A DNA stretch of 64,000 bases from JABWBD01 sp040768665 (GTDB lineage: Bacteria; Planctomycetota; Planctomycetia; Pirellulales; Thermoguttaceae). The stretch is from positions 124,001 to 188,000 of the forward strand of contig JAXGMN010000025.1 of NCBI GenBank assembly GCA_040768665.1, written 5' to 3'. A model generated the notes under the pieces. It searched no databases. It was given only the letters and a program-made list of their open reading frames with translations, and was not told the origin of the DNA. Numbering within the stretch: position 1 is the stretch's first letter; every line of letters starts with the position of its first letter. Below, in pieces: positions 40,942 through 50,069 of the stretch. Position numbers and translations under genes: made by a program.

Positions 40942-41178
40942 ATGCAGATTTCCCAGGTGATCCAGTTGCAGAAAATCCCGGCTTGTTACTGGGATGACGA
41001 TCTGGAAGGGATCATGTTTAATCCGGCATCCGAAGAAGTCTGGGTGGCCTTCGACGATGGTGGGCGCGAGGAGTTCACGTGCGCGATTTGCGGACGCGTC
41101 GTGAGGGTTGGCTGGTACAATCCGGACCGTCATGAGGCCGTTTGTTCCAGCCACGTCGAAACGACAGCGGCGTCTTGA
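40942..41178 (+). CDS. small protein with zinc-ribbon-like Cys/His motif
   Basis: The 78-residue product starts at an ATG with GAGAGGGG upstream. It has the pattern C-x2-C...C-x2-H in TCAICGRVVR and AVCSSH near residues 47-71, a probable zinc site, preceded by an acidic beta-like part (EEVWVAFDDGGREEF). I do not recognise a named family. It is divergent to the ferredoxin operon and stands alone, with a possible promoter at 40859. Confidence 0.6.
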   Translation: MQISQVIQLQKIPACYWDDDLEGIMFNPASEEVWVAFDDGGREEFTCAICGRVVRVGWYNPDRHEAVCSSHVETTAAS

Positions 41179-41286
41179 TCGGCGACACAACGAGGTGTCC
41201 CCCCCTGCGCGACATCGGTCCCGTGCGAGTAAGGGAAGAGCGGAGTGGTGGACTGATGGAGTGATGAAGCGTACTCCGGTACTCCA

Positions 41287-42441
41287 TCACTCCACTCCCC
41301 GCTCCACTGCCCCGCCGGTTCGCGGGCGTTTCGACTCGATCGTGCCATCGCTGCCCAAGAGCGACTTCAAATCCCCGGCCAACTGCTGCTTTGCAGTCGC
41401 GCCGCCATCCAAGTAGGCTTTCCAGAACATCGTCGAGGTGGTCTGGATCAACCGGCGGAACAGGTCGTCCTTGCCCCCTTCACCAAACGGCCGGTCCTGA
41501 TCGGTAAAGATGGCATGGTCGCCACCTTGGAACATAATCAAGTACTGATCCGCCAGTTGAGTGCCGTCGTAGGCAGCCCGACGGTCCTCCTTGGTTGTGA
41601 GCCCGAGCGGGCTTTCATCCTCGGTCCCCGTCATGTGGAGGCAGGGAATGCGTATCGCGCCGAACGTGTTCTCGGCGTAAACGTCTTTCAGCGGCGCGGA
41701 CGGGCTCATCACCAGGCCGGCTTTTACGCGAGGATCGGAGAAAGTGACGGTCTTGCCCTCCGCGCCCCGGAAAGCCTGGCCGGCGACCGCCAGCGTGGCA
41801 AAACCGCCGAAGGAGTGCCCGGCCATGCCGATACGGTCCAAATCAAGTCGGCCGCAAAGCGGCGACTTCTCCTTGTTCAGATTCTCAAGATAGTCCAATG
41901 CGAAACTCAGATCGGGCGGTCGGTCCAGGGCTGTCTGCGGGTCCTTGGCTGCACGGAGAAAGGCACGTCGGATGAACAACGTGCCCTTCCAAAGATCGTC
42001 GTCGCTCCCTTTGTGCTGAACGTGCACGGAGACGAACCCATGCCCGGCCCAGTGCCGGCCCAGGTATTCGTAGCGAAGCCGCGAACTGCCCAAACCGTGC
42101 GAGAAGAGAATCACGGGGCGTGGCGTGTCGCTTTGCTTAGGGTAATAGATCTTGACTGGAATCTCCCGATTGCGAGCCGGGTCGATCCAATTGTCGAGCA
42201 ATGTTTCGACTGCGTAGGGACCCATCTCGCCCGCCGAGAGTGGCGCGGTTTCTGAGGTGGACGCTCGCGGTCCGCCGCACGCGATCCAGGTCAGTCCCAG
42301 CGGGAAAAGAAGTCCGAACAAAACGGGAACAGGTGTCCTCCTTTTGTACCAGCTCCGGAAGTTCTTCGACGCCCGCCCGGAACTAGCCCCCTCTTTGCTG
42401 TGGAACGTAATGCATGTTGGGAAGCGCTTGACCCGCCGCAT
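41287..42441 (-). CDS. exported alpha/beta hydrolase of the PAF-acetylhydrolase/chlorophyllase-like group
   Basis: The 384-residue product has an oxyanion-type segment (RPVILFSHGLGSSRLRYEYLGRHWAGHGF) and a nucleophile elbow AGHSFGGFA. A late Asp/His pair is present in TGTEDESPLG and GGDHAIFTD. An N-terminal hydrophobic stretch (VLFGLLFPLGLTWIACGG) looks like a signal, possibly a lipoprotein type with Cys. ATG 42441 has GAGGAGAAG upstream. The DNA under the N-terminal segment (about 42317-42353) closely matches one arm of the palindromic repeat family, so part of the signal may derive from a repeat. Substrate unknown. Confidence 0.75.
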   Translation of the reverse strand: MRRVKRFPTCITFHSKEGASSGRASKNFRSWYKRRTPVPVLFGLLFPLGLTWIACGGPRASTSETAPLSAGEMGPYAVETLLDNWIDPARNREIPVKIYYPKQSDTPRPVILFSHGLGSSRLRYEYLGRHWAGHGFVSVHVQHKGSDDDLWKGTLFIRRAFLRAAKDPQTALDRPPDLSFALDYLENLNKEKSPLCGRLDLDRIGMAGHSFGGFATLAVAGQAFRGAEGKTVTFSDPRVKAGLVMSPSAPLKDVYAENTFGAIRIPCLHMTGTEDESPLGLTTKEDRRAAYDGTQLADQYLIMFQGGDHAIFTDQDRPFGEGGKDDLFRRLIQTTSTMFWKAYLDGGATAKQQLAGDLKSLLGSDGTIESKRPRTGGAVERGVE

Positions 42442-42785
42442 AGGGCTTCTCCTCGTGTTCTCTCCAGAGGTGGTTCTCTCTATAGGATAGTTCGCCACCA
42501 CCGCATTTCTAGCGGAATGGCCGCAAAATCGTTCTGGTCAGCCCGGCTCTTCAGCTCATGGTGCATCGGTGCGCGGCCCGCGTTCCTCCGGTGTGCGCGC
42601 CGATTGGTTTTCTGCGACGGGCACGTGAACCGTAGCTTGAAACTGCCATATCCAGCCAACTACTAAATGTCTTTTTTTGCCACTCGCGGTGTCGTGTAGG
42701 TAAAATAGACAAGAAGGGGTGTTTCGCCTTCGGCAACGGAAGCTCGTACCCACTTTTTCCGGTTTTCAGAGGACCTATCACTGCC

Positions 42786-43952
42786 ATGTCACGCCTCTGC
42801 GTCAGACTTGCTTTCGCGCTCGGTTTGGTCTGTTCCGCGACCTTCGGCCAGTCGTGGACCGCAAACCTGATGGATCACACCGCATACGATTTCGGTACCA
42901 TCGCCCGTGGAACGAAAGCGGAGCACACCTTTATGCTCCGCAATACGACGGCTGGAGAAATCCACATTGCCGGCATCCGCTCTAGTTGCGGTTGCACTCA
43001 GGTGCGTCTCGAAGACGAGAAGTGGACCATCCAGCCCGGCGAGTCGGCGTCCATTGTCGCAGCAATCAACTCATCGTCCTACGTCGGGGCCAAATCGGCG
43101 ACGATTACGGTTGCTTTCGATCGGCCGGCACCGGCAGAAGTGCAGCTTCACGTGAACACCTACATCCGCGGCGACGTGCTGATCCAGCCGGGCAACGTCC
43201 AATTTGGAGCGATTCCGAGGGGGAAAGCCGTCGAGAAACAGCTCCAGGTGACCCGTTCCGGACGCTCTGGCTGGCAGGTCCTCGACGCAAACTGCGTGAA
43301 TCCTCACGTCACCTGCAAGGCCATCGAGACGCATCGGGACGGGAACAAGGTGAGCTACGAGATTCAGGTGCGACTCGACGAGACGGTGCCGGCCGGCTAT
43401 CTCCGCGATCACGTAATTCTTGTGACCAACGAACAGCGGTACCGCGAGATTCCGCTTCCTATTGAGGCGCACGTATTGGCAGACGTATCGGTGAGCCCCG
43501 CGTCGCTCTTCCTCGGCGTGGTTCAACCGGGCGAGGAAGTGAGCCGCCAATTGGTCGTCCGCGGCAATAAGCCGTTTCGCATCAAGCAGGTGTGGGCCGA
43601 TGGTCCGGGCCTTACGATTCACCTGGAAACCAGCGAGGAGCCTAAGGCGTTTTACCTGGTCCCGGTGAAGTTCCAGGCCGGCCGGCAACCGGGTAAAACG
43701 ACGCAGACGATCCGCATCGAAACCGACCTGGACAGTGGCGAGATAGTCGTGCCCGCTTTTGCAGTGGTCGCCGCGCCAGAGCCACGGTTGGCCGAGGATG
43801 CGGAAAAGAAAATCGAGATTGCCGCAGGACGCTCACCGGACGTTTCCGCGGCATTTCCGCAGGCGGCCGGCAAGGGCAATGCGGCAGAAAGCACGCCAGG
43901 GCCAGCAAGCGGTCGATTTCCGATCCTGCAGCGTCTCTTCGGCCATCGTTGA
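42786..43952 (+). CDS. secreted DUF1573 protein
   Basis: The 388-residue product has a signal peptide (RLAFALGLVCSATFG) followed by a DUF1573 domain. The signature segments are AYDFGTIARGTKAEHTFMLRNTT and SSCGCTQVRL, with the CGC motif near residue 68. A second beta-sandwich copy follows (VSPASLFLGVVQPGEEVSRQLVV), then a low-complexity tail. DUF1573 proteins are common in planctomycetes and Bacteroidetes; their function is unknown, and an extracellular Ig-like role is assumed. It is divergent to the hydrolase gene. Confidence 0.85.
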   Translation: MSRLCVRLAFALGLVCSATFGQSWTANLMDHTAYDFGTIARGTKAEHTFMLRNTTAGEIHIAGIRSSCGCTQVRLEDEKWTIQPGESASIVAAINSSSYVGAKSATITVAFDRPAPAEVQLHVNTYIRGDVLIQPGNVQFGAIPRGKAVEKQLQVTRSGRSGWQVLDANCVNPHVTCKAIETHRDGNKVSYEIQVRLDETVPAGYLRDHVILVTNEQRYREIPLPIEAHVLADVSVSPASLFLGVVQPGEEVSRQLVVRGNKPFRIKQVWADGPGLTIHLETSEEPKAFYLVPVKFQAGRQPGKTTQTIRIETDLDSGEIVVPAFAVVAAPEPRLAEDAEKKIEIAAGRSPDVSAAFPQAAGKGNAAESTPGPASGRFPILQRLFGHR

Positions 43953-43968
43953 CCTTTCATGGCCGGAA

Positions 43969-44062
43969 GAGCCTATCCCATAACCATCGGCGACTGGATC
44001 GTCTGTACGGACTCTTCAGAGCAAAATCTGTCTGTCCCCTCGCGCGGTTTTGGGATAGGCTC
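43969..44062. repeat. palindromic mobile repeat R3
   Basis: GAGCCTATCCCA (43969-43980) and TGGGATAGGCTC (44051-44062) form a perfect 12-bp inverted repeat around a 70-base core. The core contains CGACTGGATCGTC and CTGTCTGTCCCC, a degraded version of the R-family core words. Its outer arms are the same as those of R4 at 62916, so these two are the closest relatives. It lies between the DUF1573 gene and the next gene. Confidence 0.65.
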
Positions 44063-44170
44063 TTAGAGTCGGCGCGTCGGGGATATCAGGTTTCCAATCC
44101 GACTGCTGGAAGCAAGCCATTAAACGGTCAGATCAGCCATTTTTGCCCCTTTGAGCGAGAGGACAATCCA

Positions 44171-44866
44171 ATGTGGCATACGTCTGCGGGTTTGCGGGCA
44201 CTAGCCGGTGCGGAAGCGCGGTTGATTCGCGAGGCTGTCGATAGCATGGCCGACACGATCTGCATGAACGTGGATCAGGGGGAACTCCAGGAATTCGGAG
44301 TCAGCGCGTTCGACCGCCTGGAGCCCGCGCAACAATTGGCCATGCTGTGCGACGTCGTGGAAGCGTTGCTCTCGGAAACACGAGAGGCTCCAGAACTGAC
44401 TTTCCTGAACGAAGCGGCTGTGGCGGCGATTTACCAAACCCTGTACCACAACGTGGAGTTGGAGATCGAGTCGACCGAGGTGTCGGACAGTACCGCCTGG
44501 CGGGCTATCATCCGAAATGCGTCCGTGGAGACTGACGCCGCGGATGGATCGCCGCGTGACGCGGAATGTCCTGTTCCCGAGCTTTCAAGCCGGGATTTGA
44601 ATGATTGGTCCTTGGAGGTCGGAATCCTGGCATCCCGCGTTCTGCACGACGCGGATTGGGAGATGGAGGACCTTTTCGTTGATCAACCACCCGACGCCTC
44701 GAGGGCGCTGAAACAATTGATTGCCATCGATGGCGACTACTTTGTGGCTGTGCCTCCGGATTGTGACGAAGACGACGTAGAATTGCTTCTCAAACGCCTT
44801 CGTGCTGTTCTCCATGCGCCGGAAAATCCCTTGGACAATGGCGGCCAGACCGGAAGCCGGGATTAG
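44171..44866 (+). CDS. hypothetical acidic protein
   Basis: The 231-residue product starts at ATG 44171; the frame upstream runs through repeat R3 and is unlikely to be coding. It is acidic and mostly helical (REAVDSMADTICMNVDQGELQEFGVSAFDRLEPAQQLAMLCDVVEALL), with no signal or membrane segment. I recognise no family. It stands alone before the transposase region. Confidence 0.55.
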   Translation: MWHTSAGLRALAGAEARLIREAVDSMADTICMNVDQGELQEFGVSAFDRLEPAQQLAMLCDVVEALLSETREAPELTFLNEAAVAAIYQTLYHNVELEIESTEVSDSTAWRAIIRNASVETDAADGSPRDAECPVPELSSRDLNDWSLEVGILASRVLHDADWEMEDLFVDQPPDASRALKQLIAIDGDYFVAVPPDCDEDDVELLLKRLRAVLHAPENPLDNGGQTGSRD

Positions 44867-45369
44867 CGTCTCTCGTCCGCCGCCCTGCCACCACTGCTTC
44901 CTCTCGCCTTACCCGCAGCCGACGGCTTATCCACCCAGCTTTCGGCCGGGTCGAACTTGCTCGTACGACCCGCGACGGAACTCCTGCACCTATCAGCGTT
45001 TACGCCCGAGCGCCTCGCCCGACTTGATCGGCAGAAAACCGGCTCGGACAAAAGCCCCTACCCAGTGCGTCCGCCCCGAGAACATGCCACATCGCGGCGA
45101 GCCGAATGCGATGTAGACGCTTCCGCCACGGCGACCGGGGGGGCGATGGCGGGGTAATGTTTGCCCTGCGGGAAGGTCGGCGTACGGTCGACCGGTCAGG
45201 AGAAGGCCGGCAGTCGCCAGCTCGGTGAGCCACGCGTCGGGAAATGCACGTCAGGCTCGCTGCGCGTGCGAGTTGGTCCGGTGTTTCATGCGTTGGCCCG
45301 TTGGGGCTTGGCTTTCTCTAGCGGCCGCCCCACATCGATCGATATTCCTTTTTTGGCAAACCTCTGCGG
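44867..45369. other. no recognised gene; possible fragment on the minus strand
   Basis: No complete gene is seen. On the minus strand a frame from about 45240 down to 44997 reads without stops and has protein-like segments (DAWLTELATAGLLLTG, VGAFVRAGFLPIKSG), but it has no start codon. It may be the end of a decayed gene cut by the transposase insertion. The rest is unassigned. I could not find clear terminal repeats for the transposase here. Confidence 0.3.
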
Positions 45370-46902
45370 CTACTTCGAAGCAGCGATCCGCTCACGGATC
45401 GCTTGGGCGATTGGGCTGAGTCGCATTTTCCCCAGCGTTCCGCCGCGACGCGGCAGGCTGGCCAACACGGTCGCGAAAGCTCCGTGCACAAGCATCACCA
45501 CCCCGATCATCGCATGGAAGCGCGCCGGCCCCGTCACGTTGCCGTCGTCGGCACCCCAGAAAATCTTCAGCCGAGCGTTGATGCGCTCGACGCTCGTGCG
45601 CCCTTTGTACAGTCGCTCGAACTGTTTCGTCGCACGCGGGATCGGAGGAAAGCGACGCAGATCAATCTCTTGCTTCACGCGAATCGTCAATCCGTATTTC
45701 TTGTTCGCGTTGCAGATCGGCGACATGGCGCACTCGAATCCCTCGTGCATCGCCGGGCAGCGGTACTTCAGCGTCTTGCGCGAGGCCTCATGACCAATGT
45801 ACGCCATCCGGCGACGGATCATCGGCGAGCTGCTCCGATCGTAGCAATAGAGCGTTCCCGCTTCATCGTAGACAATGTTCGTGCCGCCATCGTGCCCCGG
45901 CAACAATCGCTCCTTTTCTTCTTTCCACAGGGCGCGAACTTCGATCAAGGGCTTGATGCCGCAGGCCGCGAGCTTCTCATGGACCTTCTTGTCATCAGCC
46001 ATCTTGTCGTAAGCCAACGTCTCGATCCGCCCCTGTGGCAGATTCGCCTTTGCCTGATCGACTAACTCCGGCAACGCTTCGTTGTCGCCAACCTTTGTCG
46101 AACTAATCCTATAGGCCAGCACGACCTCATGCTTCACGTCCACCAGCAGGTGGAGCTTGTATCCGAACCACTCGACCACGCGTATCACGCAGCCTTGATC
46201 GTTTACGTATTCCTTGCGACCGCCGCTGGGCTGAGGCAGCCCATTGGCATCGTACTCGATCTTTTTTGTTTTCTTTTCCGAGGCATCGGAAGCCTCCGCC
46301 GAATCCTTCCCTTCGGCCGTCCCCGGGACCGCCGAGGCCGCGGCCTCTCCACCGCGCTGCTTTTCACCCTTAGCTTGGCTTGAAGCCTCCTTCGCTTGAC
46401 TCCTTGCTTTGGCATCCGCTTCCTTCTGCGCCTTGGCGTCGCATCGACGTCGCCGTGCGTTCAGCGCTGTGGCGTCTCCCGCGGTGTGTTGACCAAAGTC
46501 GGCGACGGTTTCGCCCAGCCGGTGCACCATCTCGTTGAAGGCTGCTTGCATCGCAGCCAGATGCGTCGGATGGCCCAATCCTTCCAGAAACCGCGAGACG
46601 TTCCAGCTTTGAGGAACCTGGTCCGCTGACTCGATGCCGATCAGCTTCGCCAGCGAAGGATTACGCCGCAATTCCCCCAGGCACGCCTCAAAGTCCCGGT
46701 GACGCAAGGCACAGGTCAGAATCACCACTCCCCAGAGGCTGCGGATCGAGTAATCGTCTCGTCCGTTTCCTCGGGCGTCCTGGAGCTGGTCGAGAATCCG
46801 TTCATCCGGAATCGCTTCCAGAAGCTCTTTGATGGTCCTCAACGTTGGATGATCTTCCAGGGATTCCCACGGAAAGAGCCGCTTCTGGAACTCGATATAC
46901 AT
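45370..46902 (-). CDS. DDE transposase with charged linker (IS4/IS5-like)
   Basis: The 510-residue product starts at ATG 46902 with AGGAGGT upstream. It has an N-terminal DUF772-type region (DYSIRSLWGVVILTCALRHRDFEACLGELRRNP), then a first catalytic Asp in AGDATALNARRR. A Lys/Ala-rich low-complexity linker follows (about residues 150-215). The DDE core has segments VEWFGYKLHLLVDVKHEVVLAYR and TLAYDKMADDKKVHEKL, and a late Glu in YKGRTSVERINARLK. The frame appears intact. The charged linker inside the catalytic core is unusual. Target duplications and inverted repeats were not found by eye. Confidence 0.8.
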   Translation of the reverse strand: MYIEFQKRLFPWESLEDHPTLRTIKELLEAIPDERILDQLQDARGNGRDDYSIRSLWGVVILTCALRHRDFEACLGELRRNPSLAKLIGIESADQVPQSWNVSRFLEGLGHPTHLAAMQAAFNEMVHRLGETVADFGQHTAGDATALNARRRRCDAKAQKEADAKARSQAKEASSQAKGEKQRGGEAAASAVPGTAEGKDSAEASDASEKKTKKIEYDANGLPQPSGGRKEYVNDQGCVIRVVEWFGYKLHLLVDVKHEVVLAYRISSTKVGDNEALPELVDQAKANLPQGRIETLAYDKMADDKKVHEKLAACGIKPLIEVRALWKEEKERLLPGHDGGTNIVYDEAGTLYCYDRSSSPMIRRRMAYIGHEASRKTLKYRCPAMHEGFECAMSPICNANKKYGLTIRVKQEIDLRRFPPIPRATKQFERLYKGRTSVERINARLKIFWGADDGNVTGPARFHAMIGVVMLVHGAFATVLASLPRRGGTLGKMRLSPIAQAIRERIAASK

Positions 46903-47225
46903 GCGTCGGACCTCCTTGCAATCGAATGCGAGCATTCTACACCGCAACCGATCCCCGCACAAGCCCCCGCGTGGTCTAAAAATCGAAAAAAATCGATCGG
47001 CGGCGAGCGAAACGCGAGCAAAGACGCAGGTCTTGCGGGTAAGCCCTTTTTCGGCGTCATTCGCAGCTCTTGCCCCACAAAGACTTGCGAACAGCGCATA
47101 AGGCTCCATCGCGGCAGAGGGAGATTGACGGACCGGTCACGCGGACTTAGCATGGGTGCTTCACGCCCCCACTCCCAGTTTTTTCACAAGCTCTCCGCTG
47201 CCTCCTTCGAAAGAAAGACGCCAGG

Positions 47226-47474
47226 ATGATCCGAGCATTGGTGCTGATGAACGTCGAACGAGGCGAGGTGCCCGCGACCGGCAAGCAACTCGCCGAGATG
47301 GACGAGGTCGTCGACGTCTACTCCGTCGCCGGAGACTACGACCTGGTTGCAATCGTGCAAAGCGAGGAATACGAGCGCCTCGCCGAGATCGTCACGGAAA
47401 AGGTGCAGGCGATCGACACCATCGTTCACACGACCACGCTCATGGCATTCCGCAGTTACAAGTTCTCTCTGTAG
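47226..47474 (+). CDS. stand-alone Lrp/AsnC ligand-binding (RAM) domain protein
   Basis: The 82-residue product is a single alpha-beta ligand-binding domain of the Lrp/AsnC type: beta strand IRALVLMNVERGEV, helix KQLAEMDEVVDVYSVAGDYDLVAIVQ, and an ending in THTTLMAFRSYKF-like form (VHTTTLMAF). There is no helix-turn-helix, so it cannot bind DNA alone. Such proteins sense amino acids as oligomers. It lies 18 bases before trpD, so it is probably co-transcribed with the tryptophan genes and may sense an amino acid for that pathway (inference). Confidence 0.85.
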   Translation: MIRALVLMNVERGEVPATGKQLAEMDEVVDVYSVAGDYDLVAIVQSEEYERLAEIVTEKVQAIDTIVHTTTLMAFRSYKFSL

Positions 47475-47492
47475 ACAAAGGTAGCCGGGAAC

Positions 47493-48533
47493 ATGATTCG
47501 TTCAGCGCTGAGAAAGCTGACCGTCGGGCAGCATCTCCAGGAAGAGGAGATCTTTGAAATCATCGGCGGGATCCGCAGCGGCGAGATCACCGACGTGCAG
47601 ATCGCCGGTTTCCTCGTGGCCCTGTTGATGAAAGGCCCCACCATCCGCGAGACGGCGGCGATCGCGCGGGCCATGCAGGCCAACTGCGAGCAGATCCGCC
47701 CGAGAGTGGACGGCGAGTTGATCGACACCTGCGGCACCGGCGGAGGGCGGACCACGTTCAACTGCTCCTCCGCGGTGGCGATCGTGGCCGCCGCGGCCGG
47801 CATCCCCGTGGCCAAGCACGGCAGCCGCTCCCTCTCGTCGCTTTCGGGAAGCGCCGACGTGCTGGAGAAGCTGGGGGTGGCCATCGATCTGTCGCCCGAG
47901 CAGGCCGAGCGGCTCATCGAGGCGGCCGGCATCAGCTTTCTCTATGCCCCCAATTTCCATCCCGTGATGCACAAAGTCCTCCCGCCCGAGATGGCCCTGG
48001 GGATCAAGACGATCTTCTATACCATCATCGGTCCCCTGATCAATCCGGCCGCCGCGAGGCGGCACATCCTCGGCGTCTACCGGCCCGACCTCGTGCAAAT
48101 GGTCGCCGACATCCTCGTCGAACTGCAGTTCAAGCACGCCCTGGTCGTGCACGGGCTCGACGGCCTGGACGAGATCTCCGTGATCGGCAAGACGTCCGTG
48201 GCCGAGGTCAAAGACGGCTGGGCCAAAAAGTACGAAATCGCCCCGGAACAACTCGGACTGGCCCGCCACACGTACGAAGACCTCGCCGGTGGAACCGCCG
48301 AGCAGAACGCGGAAATCCTCACGGCGATTTTCACCGGCCGCGAGAAAGGCGCACGGCGCGACATGGTCCTGGCCAATGCGGCCGCCGCACTGATGGTCGG
48401 CGGCAAGGTCGACGGGCTCCGCGACGGGGTCCAGAAAGCCGCTCAACTGATCGAGAGCGGGGCGGCCAAAAAGAAGCTCGATCAGTTGGTCGCCGAGTCG
48501 AACCGGATCGCTTCGGAAGGCAGATCAGGATGA
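47493..48533 (+). CDS. trpD: anthranilate phosphoribosyltransferase
   Basis: TrpD transfers phosphoribosyl from PRPP to anthranilate in tryptophan synthesis in the cytoplasm. The 346-residue product shows the PRPP site DTCGTGGGRTTFNCSSA, the segment VAKHGSRSLSSLSGSADVLEKLG and IGPLINPAAARRHILGVYRPDL. The usual GTGGD reads GTGGG here. Length fits the family (about 340). It follows the RAM-domain gene and overlaps trpC by 4 bases (ATGA), so these genes form an operon. Confidence 0.95.
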   Translation: MIRSALRKLTVGQHLQEEEIFEIIGGIRSGEITDVQIAGFLVALLMKGPTIRETAAIARAMQANCEQIRPRVDGELIDTCGTGGGRTTFNCSSAVAIVAAAAGIPVAKHGSRSLSSLSGSADVLEKLGVAIDLSPEQAERLIEAAGISFLYAPNFHPVMHKVLPPEMALGIKTIFYTIIGPLINPAAARRHILGVYRPDLVQMVADILVELQFKHALVVHGLDGLDEISVIGKTSVAEVKDGWAKKYEIAPEQLGLARHTYEDLAGGTAEQNAEILTAIFTGREKGARRDMVLANAAAALMVGGKVDGLRDGVQKAAQLIESGAAKKKLDQLVAESNRIASEGRSG

Positions 48534-49237
48534 ACGTCGGCGATAGAGGGAAATTCTCCGCCGCGCTGGAGGCCGCTCGCGAGGCAGGCCGCTCGCCTTT
48601 GATATCGGAGATCAAATGCCGCAGCCCCAAGGAGGGTGACCTGCTGGCCGGCCGCGACCCGGCCGTCTTGGCCACGGCCATGCAAGCCGCGGGCGCCGCC
48701 TGCCTGTCGGTCGTCACCGAGCCGGAACATTTCGGCGGCAGCCTCGACCTGCTGGGGGCCGCAGCCTCGGCCGTCTCCCTCCCCGTGCTCCGCAAAGACC
48801 TGCTGACCACTCGAAAAGATGTCCAGGCGACCCGCGACGCGGGCGGATCGTGCCTGCTGCTGATCGTGTCGGTCCTCGACTGGCCGACGCTCGTCGCGCT
48901 GCACCGGGAGGCGCACCGCTGCGGCCTGGAAACGCTCGTCGAGGTCCATGACGAGACCGAGCTCCAGCGGGCTCTGACCCTGGATCTCGACCTGTTGGGG
49001 ATCAACAACCGCGACATCCGGCAGCTCGAAGTCGACGACGGCACCGTCGCCCGCACACTCCGCCTGCTCGAGCAGGTGCCGCCCGGGATCCGTGTGATCA
49101 GCGAAAGCTCCATCTCCGCGCCCGAAGAAGTCCGCGCCGTGCTGGAAGCCGGGGCACTCGGCGTCCTCGTCGGCACCTCGATCCTTCGTGCCTCCGATCC
49201 CGCGGAAGCCGTTCGGCGGTTGGCGTTTGCCACGTAA
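48530..49237 (+). CDS. trpC: indole-3-glycerol phosphate synthase
   Basis: TrpC closes the indole ring of carboxyphenylamino-deoxyribulose phosphate. The 235-residue beta/alpha barrel shows LISEIKCRSPKEG (first catalytic Lys), VLRKDLL, LVEVHDETEL (Glu), LLGINNRDIRQLEVD and ISESSI, the usual active-site set. It is shorter than the common 255-270 residues, mostly at the N-terminus, which lacks the extra helix. The ATG overlaps the trpD stop. Confidence 0.95.
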   Translation: MNVGDRGKFSAALEAAREAGRSPLISEIKCRSPKEGDLLAGRDPAVLATAMQAAGAACLSVVTEPEHFGGSLDLLGAAASAVSLPVLRKDLLTTRKDVQATRDAGGSCLLLIVSVLDWPTLVALHREAHRCGLETLVEVHDETELQRALTLDLDLLGINNRDIRQLEVDDGTVARTLRLLEQVPPGIRVISESSISAPEEVRAVLEAGALGVLVGTSILRASDPAEAVRRLAFAT

Positions 49238-49260
49238 ATCCCCTTCGACGCTCTACGCTT

Positions 49261-49941
49261 ATGGTCCGGGTCAAGATCTGCGGAAACACCGATCGGCAGC
49301 AGATCGACTGGGCCGTCGAGGCCGGGGCAGACTGCCTGGGATTCGTGGTTGAATATCCGGTCGCCGTCCCCTGGAATCTTTCACGCGACGAAGCCCGCGA
49401 GCTGCTCGGCCGGGTCCCGCCGATGGTCAGCCGCGCGGTGGTGACCGGCGGCGAGCCCGAGCATGTTCTGGCGATCGCCCGGTCCGTCATGCCCCACTTC
49501 GTGCAGTTGCACACCGACAACTCGCTGGACGAGACGTCGGCCGTGGCGAACAAACTGGCTCCCCTGGGGATCGGGCTCATCCGAGCCCTGCGGATCGACG
49601 TCGCCACCGGCGAGGCGTGCGGCGAGATTGCCGATCCGATCCGCGCCGCACTCGCCCTGCAGGAAACCGGCATAGCAGGACTGCTCCTCGACGCTCGCAC
49701 CTCGACCATGCCGGCCGGCACCGGAACGAGCGTCGACTGGCAAACGGCCCGATCCATCCGCGAGGCCCTCTCGATCCCAATGGTCCTCGCCGGCGGACTT
49801 ACGCCCCAGAACGTCCGCCGCGCGATTGAGACGGTCCGCCCCTTCGCCGTCGACGTGATCAGCGGCGTCGAAGCTGCACGGAAAGTGAAGGATCCGGAGT
49901 TGATTCGAGCGTTTATTGCAGAATCTTTGGCCGCGGGTTGA
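49261..49941 (+). CDS. trpF: phosphoribosylanthranilate isomerase
   Basis: TrpF performs the Amadori rearrangement between the TrpD and TrpC steps. The 226-residue product has VKICGNTDRQQID (catalytic Cys), a phosphate-site segment VQLHTD, LLLDARTST with the catalytic Asp, VLAGGLTPQNVRRAI and VDVISGVEA. It starts 23 bases after trpC and ends the trp group here. The neighbouring anthranilate synthase and tryptophan synthase genes are not in this window. Confidence 0.93.
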   Translation: MVRVKICGNTDRQQIDWAVEAGADCLGFVVEYPVAVPWNLSRDEARELLGRVPPMVSRAVVTGGEPEHVLAIARSVMPHFVQLHTDNSLDETSAVANKLAPLGIGLIRALRIDVATGEACGEIADPIRAALALQETGIAGLLLDARTSTMPAGTGTSVDWQTARSIREALSIPMVLAGGLTPQNVRRAIETVRPFAVDVISGVEAARKVKDPELIRAFIAESLAAG

Positions 49942-50069
49942 TGAAACATCTCGGAATCCGGAAGATTGCGCCGGACTTGTTTCGTCTCGCATGGTTGGCA
50001 AGAATGGGGCCAACCGTGAATCGCGCACGACCCTGATGAGTTGAACCCCTCTTATTCGAAAGACCCGCC

